This document shows positions 1 through 11,419 of a stretch of 64,000 nucleotides of DNA, one piece after another. Below the pieces are notes generated by a model that worked only from the letters and a program-made list of their open reading frames with translations, was not told the DNA's origin and searched no databases. Positions within the stretch are counted from its first letter, which is position 1. Every line of letters starts with the position of its first letter. Both the position numbers and the translations under genes were made by a program. This DNA comes from Humulus lupulus (Eukaryota; Streptophyta; Magnoliopsida; Rosales; Cannabaceae), in assembly GCF_963169125.1 (NCBI RefSeq), contig NC_084800.1, positions 142,286,397 to 142,350,396 on the forward strand, read 5' to 3'.

Positions 1-660
1 CGGGTCCAATTCTGTATAATCACATTATACAAAGTAACTCCATTAAGATGCCCTACTACATCAGTAATCCAGATTTAGATCACTTGTATTCATAATACTA
101 GTGAACTGTACTAACAATATTTAATCCAAAGATTCCATATAACTTTATTTTACTTTGAACTATTTAAATTCATTCCTAACAATCTTAATCCTCTCGTACA
201 TTATAAGATTGTAGTCATAATAACGAATTTGGGAATTTTCTGATATTCATATAATATTATTCAAATAATAATAATCAACAATTAAAATATGCAAAAAAAA
301 TCATCTAAATTATTGATTTCATAAGAACATTGTCTAATACATATGCTTTCAAGGACACCATTCCTAACACCAAGGCCACAGTCTTTACCATTCCCCTTCA
401 CCATGCCGACGCCCATCCCGCCACCTGGATGGACGCAGGAAGGGACAACTCTAAAGTCAATGGTGCAGCGTGAATGGTGACGAGCATCGGTGCAGCAGGT
501 ATTAAAGCACTCTCTAGAAAGGATCCCGAGGGTGTGAGGTCAATGGTCATGTCAATCTGTGTGTCGATCTGAACCCTCTTAGTCTTCTATTGTGGTTGAT
601 CTCAGGGCTCTAACCGCTTCTCTTTTTTTTTCTCGGGTCTCTTTCAGATTGTCAGCGGTC
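1..660. repeat. Segment also present at 35730-36383 (LTR end plus 290 bp flank)
   Basis: Bases 1-370 match 35730-36091 closely and end in TTCCTAACA, a plausible LTR terminus. Bases 371-660 then match 36092-36380 with small differences (both start CCAAGGCC and contain the phrase CTTAGTCTTCT). The matched block therefore spans an LTR end and the sequence beside it. I see no open frame in it. It may be a segmental duplication, or part of a larger repeat not yet defined. Confidence 0.75.
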
Positions 661-850
661 TAGTAAAATATGTTAATGGATCCATGGCCCCTACAACCAC
701 ATGATCAATGACTTAGTACAACAAGATAAAATAAATGCATAAGACAAGATAAAATAATTGAACAATGGCCTTGAAGATAAAAAGTCCTAAGGTTTGGGTA
801 TTAAATACCATGTGAATCACCAAGAGGAGGTTCACTTGGATATGCTTTTG
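661..850. other. Unassigned AT-rich spacer
   Basis: No open frame, tandem repeat or match elsewhere in the window was noticed between the duplicated block on the left and the LTR piece on the right. Confidence 0.4.
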
Positions 851-1096
851 GACTTTGTTGGTGATCCATATAAACTCTTTTAATGTGAACTATTTAAATC
901 TTCTCCCTAAAATCTTAATCCTTATGTACCCATATGAGATTGTAGTTACAATAACGAATTTGGGAATTTCTAATATTTATATAATATTATTCAAATAATA
1001 ATATTAAGCAATTAATTTATGCAAAAACTAATCTTAATTATTTATTTCATAAAAATATTGTTTAATACATATGCTTTCAAGGGCACCATTCCTACA
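851..1096 (-). repeat. End of copia 3' LTR (partial)
   Basis: On the minus strand this begins TGTAGGAATGG directly after a purine tract, as a 3' LTR should. About 230 bp resemble 160-370 and 35880-36091, so all three come from one LTR family. Homology is not visible further left, so the LTR is truncated or rearranged. Confidence 0.6.
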
Positions 1097-1110
1097 TTCT
1101 CCCACTTTCC
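1097..1110 (-). other. Copia polypurine tract
   Basis: The minus strand reads GGAAAGTGGGAGAA immediately before the LTR start TGTAGGAATG. Position and composition fit the plus-strand primer site of a Ty1/copia element. Confidence 0.7.
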
Positions 1111-1716
1111 CTAAAGCAAATGAGACATGTCTTTCAAACCCATGTTTCTAACATGATAGCTAAAAGACTTAGTGAAAGGATCTACAAGGTTATGTTCTGA
1201 AGCTATCTTCATAACTGCTACATCACCTCTATGGACTATATCCCTGATCAACTGGTACTTCTTCTCGATGTGCTTTCCCCTCTTATGACTCCTTGGTTCC
1301 TTTGAATTTGCTACCTCCCCACTATATTCACAGTACATGACCAATGGCTTATCCATGTATGGAATAAATTCCATATCAGTATAGAGAGTTTTGAGCCACA
1401 CAGCCTCTTTAGCTGCTTCACAAGCTGCTATGTATTCAGCTTCGATGGTAGAATCTGCAATGTTAATTTGTTTGATACTACGCGAGACTACAGCTCCTCC
1501 ACCAAGTTCAAACATTGATTCGTAAGTCAATTTATGACTATATATGTTCGATTGAAAACATGAATTAGTGTAACCAGTGGGGTTTAGGTCACCACCTGAA
1601 TATACAAGCATATATTCTCTAGTTTTCCTATGTACTTGATAAAATTCTTTATTGCAACCCAATGACTCAATCCTGGATTGGATTGATAACGACTGAATAT
1701 CCCTACTGCATAGCAA
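1111..1716 (-). pseudogene. Copia pol: RNase H domain, end of polyprotein
   Basis: An open stretch of 201 codons ends at a normal-looking polyprotein terminus just before the polypurine tract. The second half is typical copia RNase H: residues ADSTIEAEYIAACEAAKEAVWL carry the catalytic-Glu region, and HKRGKHIEKKYQLIRD plus NLVDPFTK match the C-terminal motifs. The usual CDN motif reads CEYSGE, so it is altered. The first ~70 residues are out of phase with the upstream RT piece, which overlaps in another frame, so the gene is frameshifted. The domain call is secure; function has been lost. Confidence 0.85.
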
Positions 1717-2486
1717 ATGTCAGGTCTTCTACATAGCATGGCGTACATCATACTACCTACTGCAAAGGTGTAGGGATATTTTCTCATGTCCTCTTCTTGT
1801 TGAAGTTTCTTAGGACAACGTTATTTAGAAATGAAAATTCCATGACAGGTTGGCAGGTCACCCTTCTTAGAATTTTGCATTCTGAAGCGTTCCAGTACCT
1901 TATCAATATAAGCTGCTTGAGATAGTGACAAAACTTTGTTATGTAGATCCATAAGGATCTAAATGCCCAAAACGTAGTTTGCTTACCCAAATCCTTCATT
2001 TGGAATTGTTTAGAGCCATTTCTTCACTTTTGTTAATGTTTCTATGTCATTTCCAAGCAATAGAATATCATCAACGTAAATAAATAAGAAGACTACTATG
2101 CCTTCTTTGATTTTTTTATAGACACAAGGTTCATCAATGTTTTGTTCAAAACCATACATTTTTATTGTGTCGTCAAATCTTAGATTCCATGATTTTGAAG
2201 CTTGTTTGGGTCCATAAATGGACCTAAAAAGCCTTCAAACATTTTTCTCTTGACCTTTGACTCCAAACCCTTCTGGTTGAGACATATAAATGGTTTCGTC
2301 AAGATATCCATTTAGAAATGTTGTCTTTACATCCATTTTCCATATCTCATAATCGATGCAAGCAGCTATGGACAAGAGCAGGTGAATTGATTTCAGGATG
2401 GCCACGAGAGAAAAATTTTCTTCATAATCAACCCCTTCTCTCTGACTATAGCCTTTGGCTACAAGCCTTGATTTGAAAGTCTCCAC
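1584..2486 (-). pseudogene. Copia pol: reverse transcriptase, frameshifted
   Basis: Three minus-strand pieces make up RT. At 2235-2486 the N-terminal motif runs SRLVAKGYSQREGVDY, then a degraded WKMDVKTTFLNGYLDETIYM, which in active copia reads DVKTAFLNG. At 1784-1999 a short degraded middle piece follows. At 1584-1787 the motif MMYAMLCRRPDICYAVG and the region after it represent the C-terminal connection. The pieces lie in different frames and are joined by stops, so this is a dead copy. The order RT then RNase H after integrase is the copia domain order. Confidence 0.8.
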
Positions 2487-2789
2487 TTTCCCATCCGCTC
2501 ATCTTTTCTTCTTGAATATCCATTTACAACCGACAGGTTTAACATTTTCAGGTAGATCTTAAAAAATCAAGATGAAATTGGAATACATCAATTTCTTTTT
2601 TACATTCATGGCGTCTTTCCATTTTACTTTTTCAAAATCTCTCGTTGCATCTCTATATGTCAATGGATCATCTTTATTTGTGACAAACACAAGCATTTGA
2701 ACTTCGTGTTCATAGCGAATTGGTTGCCTAACAACCCTTCAACAATGACTAGGCTCTCTATAATTATGACTAGAACTTGTGGCTTTTTA

Positions 2790-3062
2790 TTATTGTTGTT
2801 CATTGTGAACAGTCAATGATTTATTTATTTGATCTGAGACTTTTTCCTCGAGTACAACTTTAGTGAGAGGCTTGTGGTTATTAATATAGTCATGTTCAAG
2901 AAAAGTTGCATTTGTTGATACAAATGTTTTGTTTTCTTTTGGACTATCGAATATACCACATCTAGTCTCTTTGGAATACCCTACAAACAAGCACAATTCA
3001 GTCCGTGAGTCCAACTTCTCAATCTTTCCCTTTAGCACGTGTCTTGGACAACCCAAATACAA
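2790..3062 (-). pseudogene. Copia pol: integrase C-terminal region / link to RT
   Basis: Ninety codons contain KIEKLDSRTELCLFVGYSK followed by FDSPKENKTFVSTNATFLEHDY. This is the familiar copia stretch in which K..KL....CLFVGYP precedes F.......FVSR.A.FLE. It sits between the integrase core (to the right) and RT (to the left), as expected for copia. The call rests on motif similarity read by eye. Confidence 0.8.
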
Positions 3063-3840
3063 AAATGGTGCAAACTAGGTTTCCTACCATTCCATAGTTT
3101 TAATGGTGTCTTCTGTATTTACTTACATGGGACAACATTCAATATTTGCATTGCACATTGAATTGCATAACCCTAGAATGACAGTGGTAATGATGAATAG
3201 CTCATCATTGATCTAACCATAACTAGTAATGTTTTGTCCTTCTTCCTTAAACACCTTTTTCTTGTGGTGTTCTAGGTGTTGTGAGTTAGGATTGAATTTC
3301 ATGATCACACAAATGGTCCTCAACTTCATATTCCAAGTACTCTTCTCCTTGATTAGATCAAAGAACTTTTAGTGATTTACCTAATTGTTTTTCAACTTCT
3401 ACTTGGAATTCTTTAAACTTCCCAAAAGTTTCAAATTTCCTTTACATTAAGTATAGGTAACCCTCATCTTGCTTGTACATTAAGTGGACCGCAAATGACA
3501 ATGTGTACAAGTTGGAGTAGTTCTGTGGATCTTGAACCATTAGCAGAGAAAGGTCTTTTGGTCATTTTTCCTTCTAGACAGGATTAGCAAACTGAAAGCA
3601 AACCAATAGTTAATTCTCTTAAAGATCCTTCCTTTACTAACCTGGTTATCCTATCTTAACCAACATGTCACCATCTCAAGTGCCAAAGATATGTATCAAT
3701 ATCAGAATCAGTCTTTTGATGCTTAATAAATCTAGGATTAGCAACTTTAAACATTTCAAAGTTATAGATTGATCATTTTTTTGCCTTTTGTTTGTATAGC
3801 CCATCAATGGATTTTTCATAACAAATTTCACTGCCAGATC
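3063..3840 (-). pseudogene. Degenerate copia integrase region
   Basis: No frame stays open here on the minus strand. The position, between the GAG-pre-integrase piece and the integrase C-terminal piece, is where the zinc finger and DDE core must lie. I see short scraps but no complete catalytic motif. It is annotated by position rather than by motif. Confidence 0.5.
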
Positions 3841-4041
3841 TCAAAATAGGAATCGAACTATTACTAAAATAAATATTAAAAAATTGTTCATGCAACATAG
3901 AACATAAATTAAGTTTCTAGTAAATCCAAGAATAAAATAAATATTGTATAAAACAAGAAATTTATTTTTATCAAATTCTAAACAGGTTGTTCCAACTGCT
4001 TTGGAGGAGACAATCTGAACACTCCCAACCCTCATAGTCAC
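3841..4041 (-). pseudogene. Copia pol: linker before integrase (GAG-pre-integrase type)
   Basis: Sixty-six codons read MRVGSVQIVSSKAVGT, then LVLYNIYFILGFTRNLIYV. Copia proteins usually show RVGNG..V.A..VG, then LVL...Y.P...RNLISVS between protease and integrase, so the identity is clear although several residues have changed. It is cut off from its neighbours by stops. Confidence 0.75.
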
Positions 4042-4145
4042 CTCATCATCAGCAAGCTCCCTCGAAGTACTAAGATTTTGTAAATAAAATAAACATGGTT
4101 AGTGGCACTAAAATCAACTATCCAAGATGATATATCATCTTCCAC

Positions 4146-5054
4146 TAAACAGGCTTCTAAAAAAAGTAAATCAAATCTACATTTCTTCTTCTCTTTTAGG
4201 CATGTGAGATACTTGGGATAGTTTCTCTTCTAATGACCATCAACTCCACAATGAAAGCATGTCCCCTTGGGCTGCTTTTTCTTGGATGTTTTGTTATCCT
4301 TATTCTCTTTGTTCTCCTTGCCTTCAGATTACTTGTTAGGCTTCTTTCCGTGTTTGTCATTTTCCTTTTCATTGGATTTCTTTCTATTCTTACTTTTTCC
4401 TTTAGAAGAGGAAGGTTTAGAATCAGCAACATTTTCTTCTTCTACTTTTGTATTACTCTTATTGATTGATTCAAAATTTTGCAACTCATTTAACAGCTAA
4501 TTCACAATATACTCCAACTTTTTCATAACATAGTAGGTACTAAAAGTGGAAAAAGTTGGTGTGAGTGATTCAAGTATATAGCTAACTTGAGCCTTCTCTT
4601 CAATGGTTGCTCCATGATCTTCTGCGTCATGCATGGTATTGATCATGTTTAGAACATGTTCTTTGACAAAAACACCTTTCTTCATTTTTCATGTTCACAT
4701 AGGCTCTAGTAGCCTCATGTATGCATTGATCAGACTACTGTCCACACATGGCTTGTAGAGATTCCCATATCTCATATGCAATTTCCATGTCTTCATGCTT
4801 CTTTCTGAGTACATCACTCATACTAGCAGACGTGTAGCACTTAGCCTTGTTGTTGGATAATATCTAAGCATCATACTTCTCCTTAGCAGTTTTGGGAGCA
4901 GTGGAAGTAGGGACCTCAGGACATTCCCCGTAAAGACAAACCTGTGGTTCTCACAAATCAACACAATGTTCATGTTTGATTTTCATTTCTTATAATTATC
5001 ACCAGTAAGTTTCTCATTTGCAAGTAAAGCAGTAACAAAGTTTGAGCTAGACAT
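4146..5054 (-). pseudogene. Copia gag with CCHC zinc knuckle, disrupted
   Basis: The probable start is the minus-strand ATG at 5054. The first residues (SSSNFVTALLANEKLTGDNY) are a standard copia gag opening. At 4497-4685 the region VFVKEHVLNMINTMHDAEDHGA and the residues after it match the central gag domain. Near 4200-4262 a knuckle of the form C-F-H-C-G-V-D-G-H is followed by an in-frame stop where a Trp or similar residue is expected. Several further stops and frame changes separate these parts. No function is likely. Confidence 0.8.
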
Positions 5055-5092
5055 AATTGTTGAAATAAATAAAAAAAATGAATTTGGCATAT
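5055..5092 (-). other. Short leader between LTR-like end and gag
   Basis: About 38 AT-rich bases separate the gag ATG from an LTR-like terminus at 5093 (plus strand TGTTAGGAA). No recognisable primer binding site is left here. Confidence 0.4.
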
Positions 5093-6244
5093 GTTAGGAA
5101 AAAATAGATTGCCTCAATGGAAATGGGTAAGAATATTACAACTCTATGCAATAATATTACAAATAAATATAGATTGATTAAATAAGGTTACAACTCTATA
5201 ACTGAAAATTACAAATAAACAAAGAAAAGGAAGAAGATGATGAAGAAGAAAAGAATAGTGAGAATACAACTCTAAGCAAATATTACAAGTAAAATAAAGT
5301 GTTTGGACCAAAAGAAAAGATTACAACTCTTAAACAAAATATACAAGTAAATAGAACAAGAGAATAAGAAGAAAACAATAGAATAAAATGAAGAACAGAA
5401 ACAAAAGTAAACTCTCACTTACACAACCTAAGTGAAGTGGGTTGGGGATCACCAACTTGATCAAGGTTTAAAACCTTTGTCCAAAAGCTTATTTCCCCCT
5501 AACTCAAGCACTAAGGGATCTCTCTCAGATATTGGAAATGCTTTATGGAATTATCAAGCCTCAAGGTGTTTCTAGCCAAGTGCTCTAATGGATAGAAATG
5601 TTGTGTCTTTCAAGTGAGCTATAGGCTCCTATTTATAGAGTTTAGAGACACCCTTTGAATTTCAAATTCCACCAACCCCCATGGCTATTACCAATGTTTA
5701 ATTGGATTAATATGGAATTAAAAATGAGATTTGGGAGTTATTTGGGTTGTTTGAGCCGTTCAACAAAGATTGAAAAAACTGAAAAATTTGTCAATTTTTG
5801 GCCTGTGGCCGCGGCCACTGACCATTTTCAGCACAAAATTTTGTGCTGTTTTTCCAAACGGTTGCAAACCCTCTCAAATGATTTTGTAACCCTCGAAACA
5901 CATTATTGGGGTTAAAATCATATCTCTAACAGCCATTTCTCAAATGGCTTTATGAAATTCATCTCAATATTGTGTAACACCAAATTTACACAATAAAGGG
6001 TAATATTTGGAAGTTACAAATTTGTAACACTAAATATGTTACATTATTTGGATATGTCTCATATATCTAAATATTGTAACTCTCTATTATATATTACAAT
6101 ATGTGACACTCTTTGTCACATTTATTTAATCTAAAACAATATATTATAATATAATATAATATTACATTATATTATAAAATAATATAACAGCATATATAAT
6201 AAATATCATCAATTTTGGGATGTAAATATGATGCATGAATGCAA
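5093..6244 (-). repeat. LTR-like region with minus-strand promoter
   Basis: The left end is TGTTAGGAA, the terminal form expected for a minus-strand copia LTR. The right end is uncertain (near TGCAACA at 6244). On the minus strand a TATA box with the context CTCTATAAATAGGAG lies at 5630-5637, pointing toward gag. Around 5140-5400 the phrase ATTACAACTCT recurs at irregular spacing, and 5950-6200 is dense in short TGTAAC/ATATAT motifs. A clear partner LTR was not found on the other side of gag-pol, so the pairing is unproven. Confidence 0.5.
5630..5637 (-). promoter_or_regulatory. TATA box of the copia LTR-like region
   Basis: TATAAATA on the minus strand, about 580 bp upstream of the gag ATG and in the right orientation to transcribe it. 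Confidence 0.55.
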
Positions 6245-6269
6245 CAAATTTAAATAACACATAAAAACA

Positions 6270-7028
6270 TTAAGGATATTGGTGGTGATAATACCCAAAA
6301 AATTTCAATAGTTACACGTTAATACCCCAAATCCTTTTTTTGACGGTAATAATGCATAAATCTACAATTTTGGTGAAACCGTTAGTACTCACCACTAACT
6401 TGTCGTTAAGTATCAACGTGACACATTTTTATACTCGTAAATTTAGGTATTAAAGTGTAACTTTATAAATGATTTTGGTATTACCACCGCCAATATCCTT
6501 AAATTCTTTAAATACAGCAAAAAATCATTTTAAAGTTTAAAAAATCTAAAAGATTATTAGAAACTAATTAATAAAACTAAACTTTACGAATTCGAAACAA
6601 CCCAAATTAAAATTGAAACTCAAAATCATCCCAAAATTCATATTATTAATTAGTTTTCAATAATATTTTATATATTTTTTTAATGTAAAATGATTTTTAT
6701 AACATTTAAAGGATTTAAATAATTTAGTCTAAAATCATCCCAAAATCCATATGTGTCACATGGATACTTAACAGGCAGTTAATAATGAGTACTAACGATT
6801 GCACCAAAATTGTAGAATTACGTATTACCGCAAAAAAATGGGTATTAAAGTGTAACTTTTGAAAAGATTTGAGTATTATCGCCGCCAATTAGACTAATAA
6901 AAATGTGCCACGTAGATACTTAACGGGCAATTAACAGTGTGTACTAACGGTTGCACCAAAATTGTAGATTTAGGTATTATCACCGCCAAAAAAAATATTT
7001 GGGTATTAAAGTGTAACTTTTGAAAAAA
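6270..7028. mobile_element. Foldback / MITE-like cluster, non-coding
   Basis: A 233-bp unit (6270-6502) has terminal inverted repeats opening TTAAGGATATTGG and extending imperfectly over about 55 bp. The stretch 6515-6575 pairs with 6643-6698, forming a long palindrome centred near 6610. Two further units in inverted orientation lie in tandem at about 6745-6890 and 6891-7028; both share the phrase GCACCAAAATTGTAGA, whose complement occurs in the first unit. No protein is encoded, so it would depend on a transposase from elsewhere. Confidence 0.75.
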
Positions 7029-7038
7029 TCTGGTACCA
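7029..7038 (-). other. Copia-type primer binding site (degenerate)
   Basis: The minus strand reads TGGTACCAGA two bases after an LTR terminus at 7041. Copia elements normally show TGGTATCAGA, complementary to the 3' end of initiator-Met tRNA, so one base has changed. The internal domain that should follow is replaced by the foldback cluster. Confidence 0.6.
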
Positions 7039-7040
7039 AT

Positions 7041-7424
7041 TGTTGGTAACAAGTTTACCATGTGCACAGGGATATGCTCAAGGTTGTGGGCCCAAGTGAT
7101 TTTAAAAAATTTATTTAAACAAGATTTAAATAACGAATCCATTAATATACATACATTTATCAAAACAAATACAAAGAAGCAGAACATACCACTTGATGTC
7201 TATCAAGACTCCTTGCAATCTTTTAGTATTTAATTAACGAACATCCAATCCAAGCAATCAATAGATAGTCAGACCACGATCTTCATTAGTGTTCTCTACA
7301 CCTCAAGACATGTGTGGGCACGTAGAGTAACAGTGGAAATATTTAGTGATTCAGAAGATGTAGTCAACACATGAGATTTTGGAATTAGGTCTTAGATTGG
7401 CTTTTAGGCTTAGACAAAAAATAC
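7041..7424 (-). repeat. Long copia-type LTR, segment 1 of 3
   Basis: This begins TGTTGGTAAC next to the primer-site remnant and runs to the 5-bp target duplication of element A. It contains the phrase CATGTGCACAGGGATATGCTC. It continues on the far side of element A at 18745. No open frame was seen. Confidence 0.6.
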
Positions 7425-7429
7425 GATAT

Positions 7430-8010
7430 TTTTTACCCTCGATTTGGTCAATGACACGGAGTCAAATAAAAAAATAGAAATTAGATGAATTCCAATCAAG
7501 AAGATAAATGACATAAGGATTTATAGCGGTTCGGCCCCAAGTGATGGTAATGACCTACGTCCACTTAGTGTTCTTAATAATGTAATGAAAACCTACGATC
7601 AGTAAACAAGGGTTTACCAAGTTTCACAAGCTCAGTAATAGATACAAAGAATTGTGTAAGAACAATGATTTTCTCTCTCAGTCTCTAAAGATCCCTCTCA
7701 TGAGCCCTTTGAGTCCTATTTATAGGCTCATGGATCTCCTTATAGGTCGATGGGCATTGATTACATTTAATACAAACGTATCTGAATCATAATGGAAATT
7801 ATAATTATTATATAAATGCAAGATCAAATATCTTTAGAAAATATCTGATATATTACGGCCATTCCTGGTCACCTACAAAATATGTCTGCTGCCGTACGAA
7901 TTCTCTTCTGGTCGATGGTCGACCAGAGCGTAACCATTTAAACAGGCACGCGTATCCCACATGCTTACTAATCTTGCCACGTCATCAAGTGAATCTTTTT
8001 TGGGTAAACA
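7430..8010 (-). repeat. Element A 3' LTR
   Basis: This is 581 bp, homologous along its whole length to 18165-18744. The left terminus TGTTG has mutated to TTTTT, while the right terminus GGGTAAACA is kept. The minus strand carries a CCTATAAATAGG promoter motif near 7720-7730. A near-palindrome CTGGTCGA/TCGACCAG with a 3-base loop lies close to 7910 and recurs in the partner LTR. Confidence 0.93.
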
Positions 8011-8212
8011 TTTGCCCCCGAGTTTATTTTACTACGACCAGGATTTAATAAACTTACTCGACCAGCTATTCGTCTGACCTGTCACATCTGTCAGCCCCTT
8101 TTCAAAAAAGTAAGCAATCATGACTTTTATAGTTTCCCAAAAATATTTCGACGATTTCCAATACATCGAAATCCCACTCCCATCATTACCTTTTCAACTG
8201 CACCACGATCAA

Positions 8213-8220
8213 TATAAATA
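8213..8220 (+). promoter_or_regulatory. TATA box of the antisense gene, element A
   Basis: TATAAATA, 203 bp inside the LTR boundary, precedes a putative non-coding first exon with a donor CCAA^GTAAGTTT at 8382/8383. The equivalent box lies 212 bp from the LTR in B and 235 bp from it in C. Confidence 0.6.
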
Positions 8221-8873
8221 TATTACCTTTCCCACTTTTCACTTTTTACCGAAGTTTTCTCTCTCTTCAAGAACCCATAAAAAAATTTCAAGAAAAAACC
8301 CAGAAAACCTCCGTGATCCGAGATGCCTTCAACTTCACTTCGAGCAATAATCCTTGTGATTCTTCTGCAAACCATAATCCAAGTAAGTTTCGAACCCACC
8401 TTCTCCTCTATGCCATCTAGAATAAATTTCGTGAGTTTTCTGATTTGGGCCTCCATTGTTCTTTGAGAAAAAACTTTCGAGTAATTGGGTTTGTACAAAT
8501 ATATGCAGAAAAATGCTAGACTAGAAATTTTAGGTAGTATAAAACACTAGGTGAGGTTTAGAAATTAACATGGGACATAGGAGTACTGATTTAGGGCCCG
8601 AAATCAAAGTGAAAATTTGATTTTTCTATTTTTAGAAAAACTGGGTGTTTCCCGCCTGTTTTCGGAGTCAAAAAGTTTTCAAGAAAAAACTTTTCACCTT
8701 CACTTTTTGATCTGTTTTTTCAAATTGCTCGCATGTTTGTAGTGTTTATATTAGGATGCTGCTGGTCGTATAAAAGCTTAACTTTTATACACAAACAACG
8801 TTATCCTTATATTTCTCTTCTTCTATCTATTGGTCGTAGATTCTCGCTTCCCCTTTGCTCTTCGCATATATTC

Positions 8874-11419
8874 ATGCACAATCCTTAGGGCGTTGAGAGA
8901 CCAATATACGATGATCTTCTTGCGTTGTTGTTTGAGGACCAAGAGAACAACCTTCCTTTCCTTTCTCTAAGCCTTCATTTTCACATCACAATCCCATGAC
9001 CAGTCCTTCAGACCGTCAGCCACACATGGGTCGTGTCAAATACATAGCTCGTAAGAAAAAGAAATCCACAAATTCTCCTCCTAACAAACCAACACCCAAT
9101 ATTGAGGGTCCATCAAATGACCCTCCACCTCTAAATTTCTCACCACTAGACATTCATCCAAAAGCCCGTCCTCTCGATGGTCCTCGAGCAGAAAAGGAAT
9201 GGTACATCGCCCCTCCTAGTGACATATCGACTAGGATGGTGGCTAAGTATCCCAAGAAGTATGGGCTTCCCGGAGTTACATTACACAGACCCACACCCGA
9301 CCAAAGGACAAACATGTCTGGAGGTGCCTTTAGCGCCTCGATGTTTCATATCGAGGCAGGGGAAATCTTTCCCTTGCACAAATTTTTCCAAGGGGTAGCC
9401 AATTATTTCGAGGTCGCCCCTTTTCAAATAACACCCAATGGATATAGAGTACTATCAGCACTCTATATCCTTTATAACCACAAAAAATTGCATGTTCCTA
9501 CACCACACGAGATTAACTATCTATTCAATCTCAAATCCAACCCCAACCAAAATAACTCGAGGTTTTTCCACTTCTGCCACCAGGAATCTACCCGCATATT
9601 CCTGAGTGATGTTACCTGAAAATCCAACGTAGGAAAATACTTCCAGGAGTACTTCCTTATGACGGACTTGGTCGCCGAAAACCTGGCCTTCACTCGAGGA
9701 GGTAAATTTTTCAATCTGTGGTCGGACCTTCTGGTCATTTATTTATGTCGATTTTTCCTTTGATTGTCCTTAGCAAGTTGGCATTGCACCTAGGTCCATG
9801 GCACCGACCAGACCCCACTCCAGAGATGGAGATAAGGGCCACAACCTTAGCCAGCATGATGAACATAGAGAAAAGCATCAAGGAGCTGGTAACTGAAAGC
9901 AACCTAAGGCTGGTCGGCCTTTTGGAACCTCATCAAGTAGTTAGGGAATCCACCGCGGGGAGTGCTACTGGAGAGGAAATCCTCGAACAACAACAAGATG
10001 TGTCACAACCTCAGAGGCAACAACCAACAGGAGTGACCATCCAAGAACCACCCAGCAACCCTCGGTCTGCTGCCACCCCTACCCACCATGGGAGGGGAAA
10101 ACAAAAACTACCAGAGTACACTGGCTCTATATCTGAATCCTCTGACGAGAATGGTATAGACCTCTCACTCTTAGATAACTTGCCTATCCCCTGTCACTTA
10201 TTCGATAGGGATGGCAACTTTGAATTTACGACCAGTGATTTTAATTCAGACTTCTTCGAGGCAGATAGTGAGTGTAGCTATAGTTCTATAGATAATATAT
10301 CAACCAATAATAATGGTTTGGGCATACTACTTAGAATTTCCCTTTCCTTTATTCCATTACTTCTCCAAACTACTTTGTCTTATCGTTTGTTTGTGATTTA
10401 CAGTCATGCCTTCTGAAGATGCCTTTGACATGTATGCAAATGTCGATGCTCCTGCGAATAAAAAGAAACCAAGGAGGAGGCATCCTGGGGAGAGTAGCAA
10501 TGATCCCTCCAGAAAAAGGGCTCAAACAGAAGATCCTCCAACTCCTTCCAGAAATACAACGCCCCCTCTTCCTCCTCGCAATGGCCCTTCCTCCGAGCAG
10601 GCATGGAGATCCCCGGCTGCTGATTTACTAAACAACACCTTCAACGCTACCTATGAGAAGCTGCAAAGACTGTCCCGGCACCGTTGTAGCCAGGAAGCCT
10701 TTTCTCATCTTCCCCCACTGAATCACAGCCAGGTGATGAGTCGTGGGCTTTCTGAAGTCCTTAGTGTAAGTATATTTTTTTTTATAGTTTCAGTCGAGCA
10801 ACATTTTCTCCAATTGTCTCTAACCATTTCACTTTTTTTTTTTCTGTTCGCAAGGTATCCTGACCATGAGCCATAGTTGGCGTCGTACTGAGGAGATAGA
10901 GGCCAAACATGCTGAGGAGACCAAGGTGTGCGAGGAGAAGGTTAAGACAGCCGAGACTAAAGTTGCCAGCTTGAGCAAGGAGTTGAAGAAGTGCCAAGAG
11001 GAGTTGGCCAAAGCTGTTGCCGCCAAAGAAAAGTTCAAGGAGGCTTCGGAGAACAACTTCAAAGAAGCGACCAAACTCCAAGATGACATGGTGGCCAGCA
11101 TGAAAGAGGTCACTGAGCTGGAGGGGCGAGTCAGGCTGCTCGAGGAAACTAACTCCCAGAACCTGGAGAAGTTCAGAGGAGCGACCTTCAATTGTTTCTA
11201 TCTGCTCTGGAAGAACAACCTAGTGGTGAACTTCAACTACCTCCTCGAGCAGATGAGGCTAGTTGAACTTGCGAAGTGAACTACTCGCCTAGAAGAAGAA
11301 AAAAAAGCTCAGGAATCTCCTGAAATTTCCTTGGCGATAGGCATCAACGAAGCCAAAGAAGATGCGGGAAATACGGTCGACCAGCACTCTCAGCAAGACC
11401 TTCCTCCAACAGTGCAATA
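8874..11419 (+). pseudogene. Antisense spliced gene of element A, lightly broken
   Basis: This is homologous to the intact gene of element C. The ATG at 8874 is followed within a few codons by TAG, and the upstream acceptor AAG (as in B) reads CAT. The coding exon around 8996-9702 carries a gypsy-type transposon domain resembling Pfam Transposase_28 (residues LHKFFQGVANYFEVAPFQITPNGYR), with one TGA at 9617. Further exons are about 9796-10322 (acidic and Pro-rich), 10404-10765 (basic, nuclear-signal-like) and 10855-11419 (coiled coil with Glu/Lys heptads), the last with a TGA near 11277. The donor after 10765 is a consensus GTAAGTAT; the donor near 10322 has become GC. The function of this family is unknown. 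Confidence 0.75.

Noticed and set aside
4233..4500. Hydrophobic plus-strand frames that look like small membrane proteins
   Set aside because: They are the reverse complement of the Lys/Arg-rich copia gag region; the hydrophobicity is a strand artefact.
5810..5880. Possible tRNA or small RNA around GTGGCCGCGGCCACTG
   Set aside because: It is only a short palindrome (GTGGCCGCGGCCAC); no cloverleaf or promoter boxes were found.
8120..8498. Short frames on both strands between the A LTR and the antisense start
   Set aside because: They overlap the TATA box and first non-coding exon and have no counterpart in B or C.
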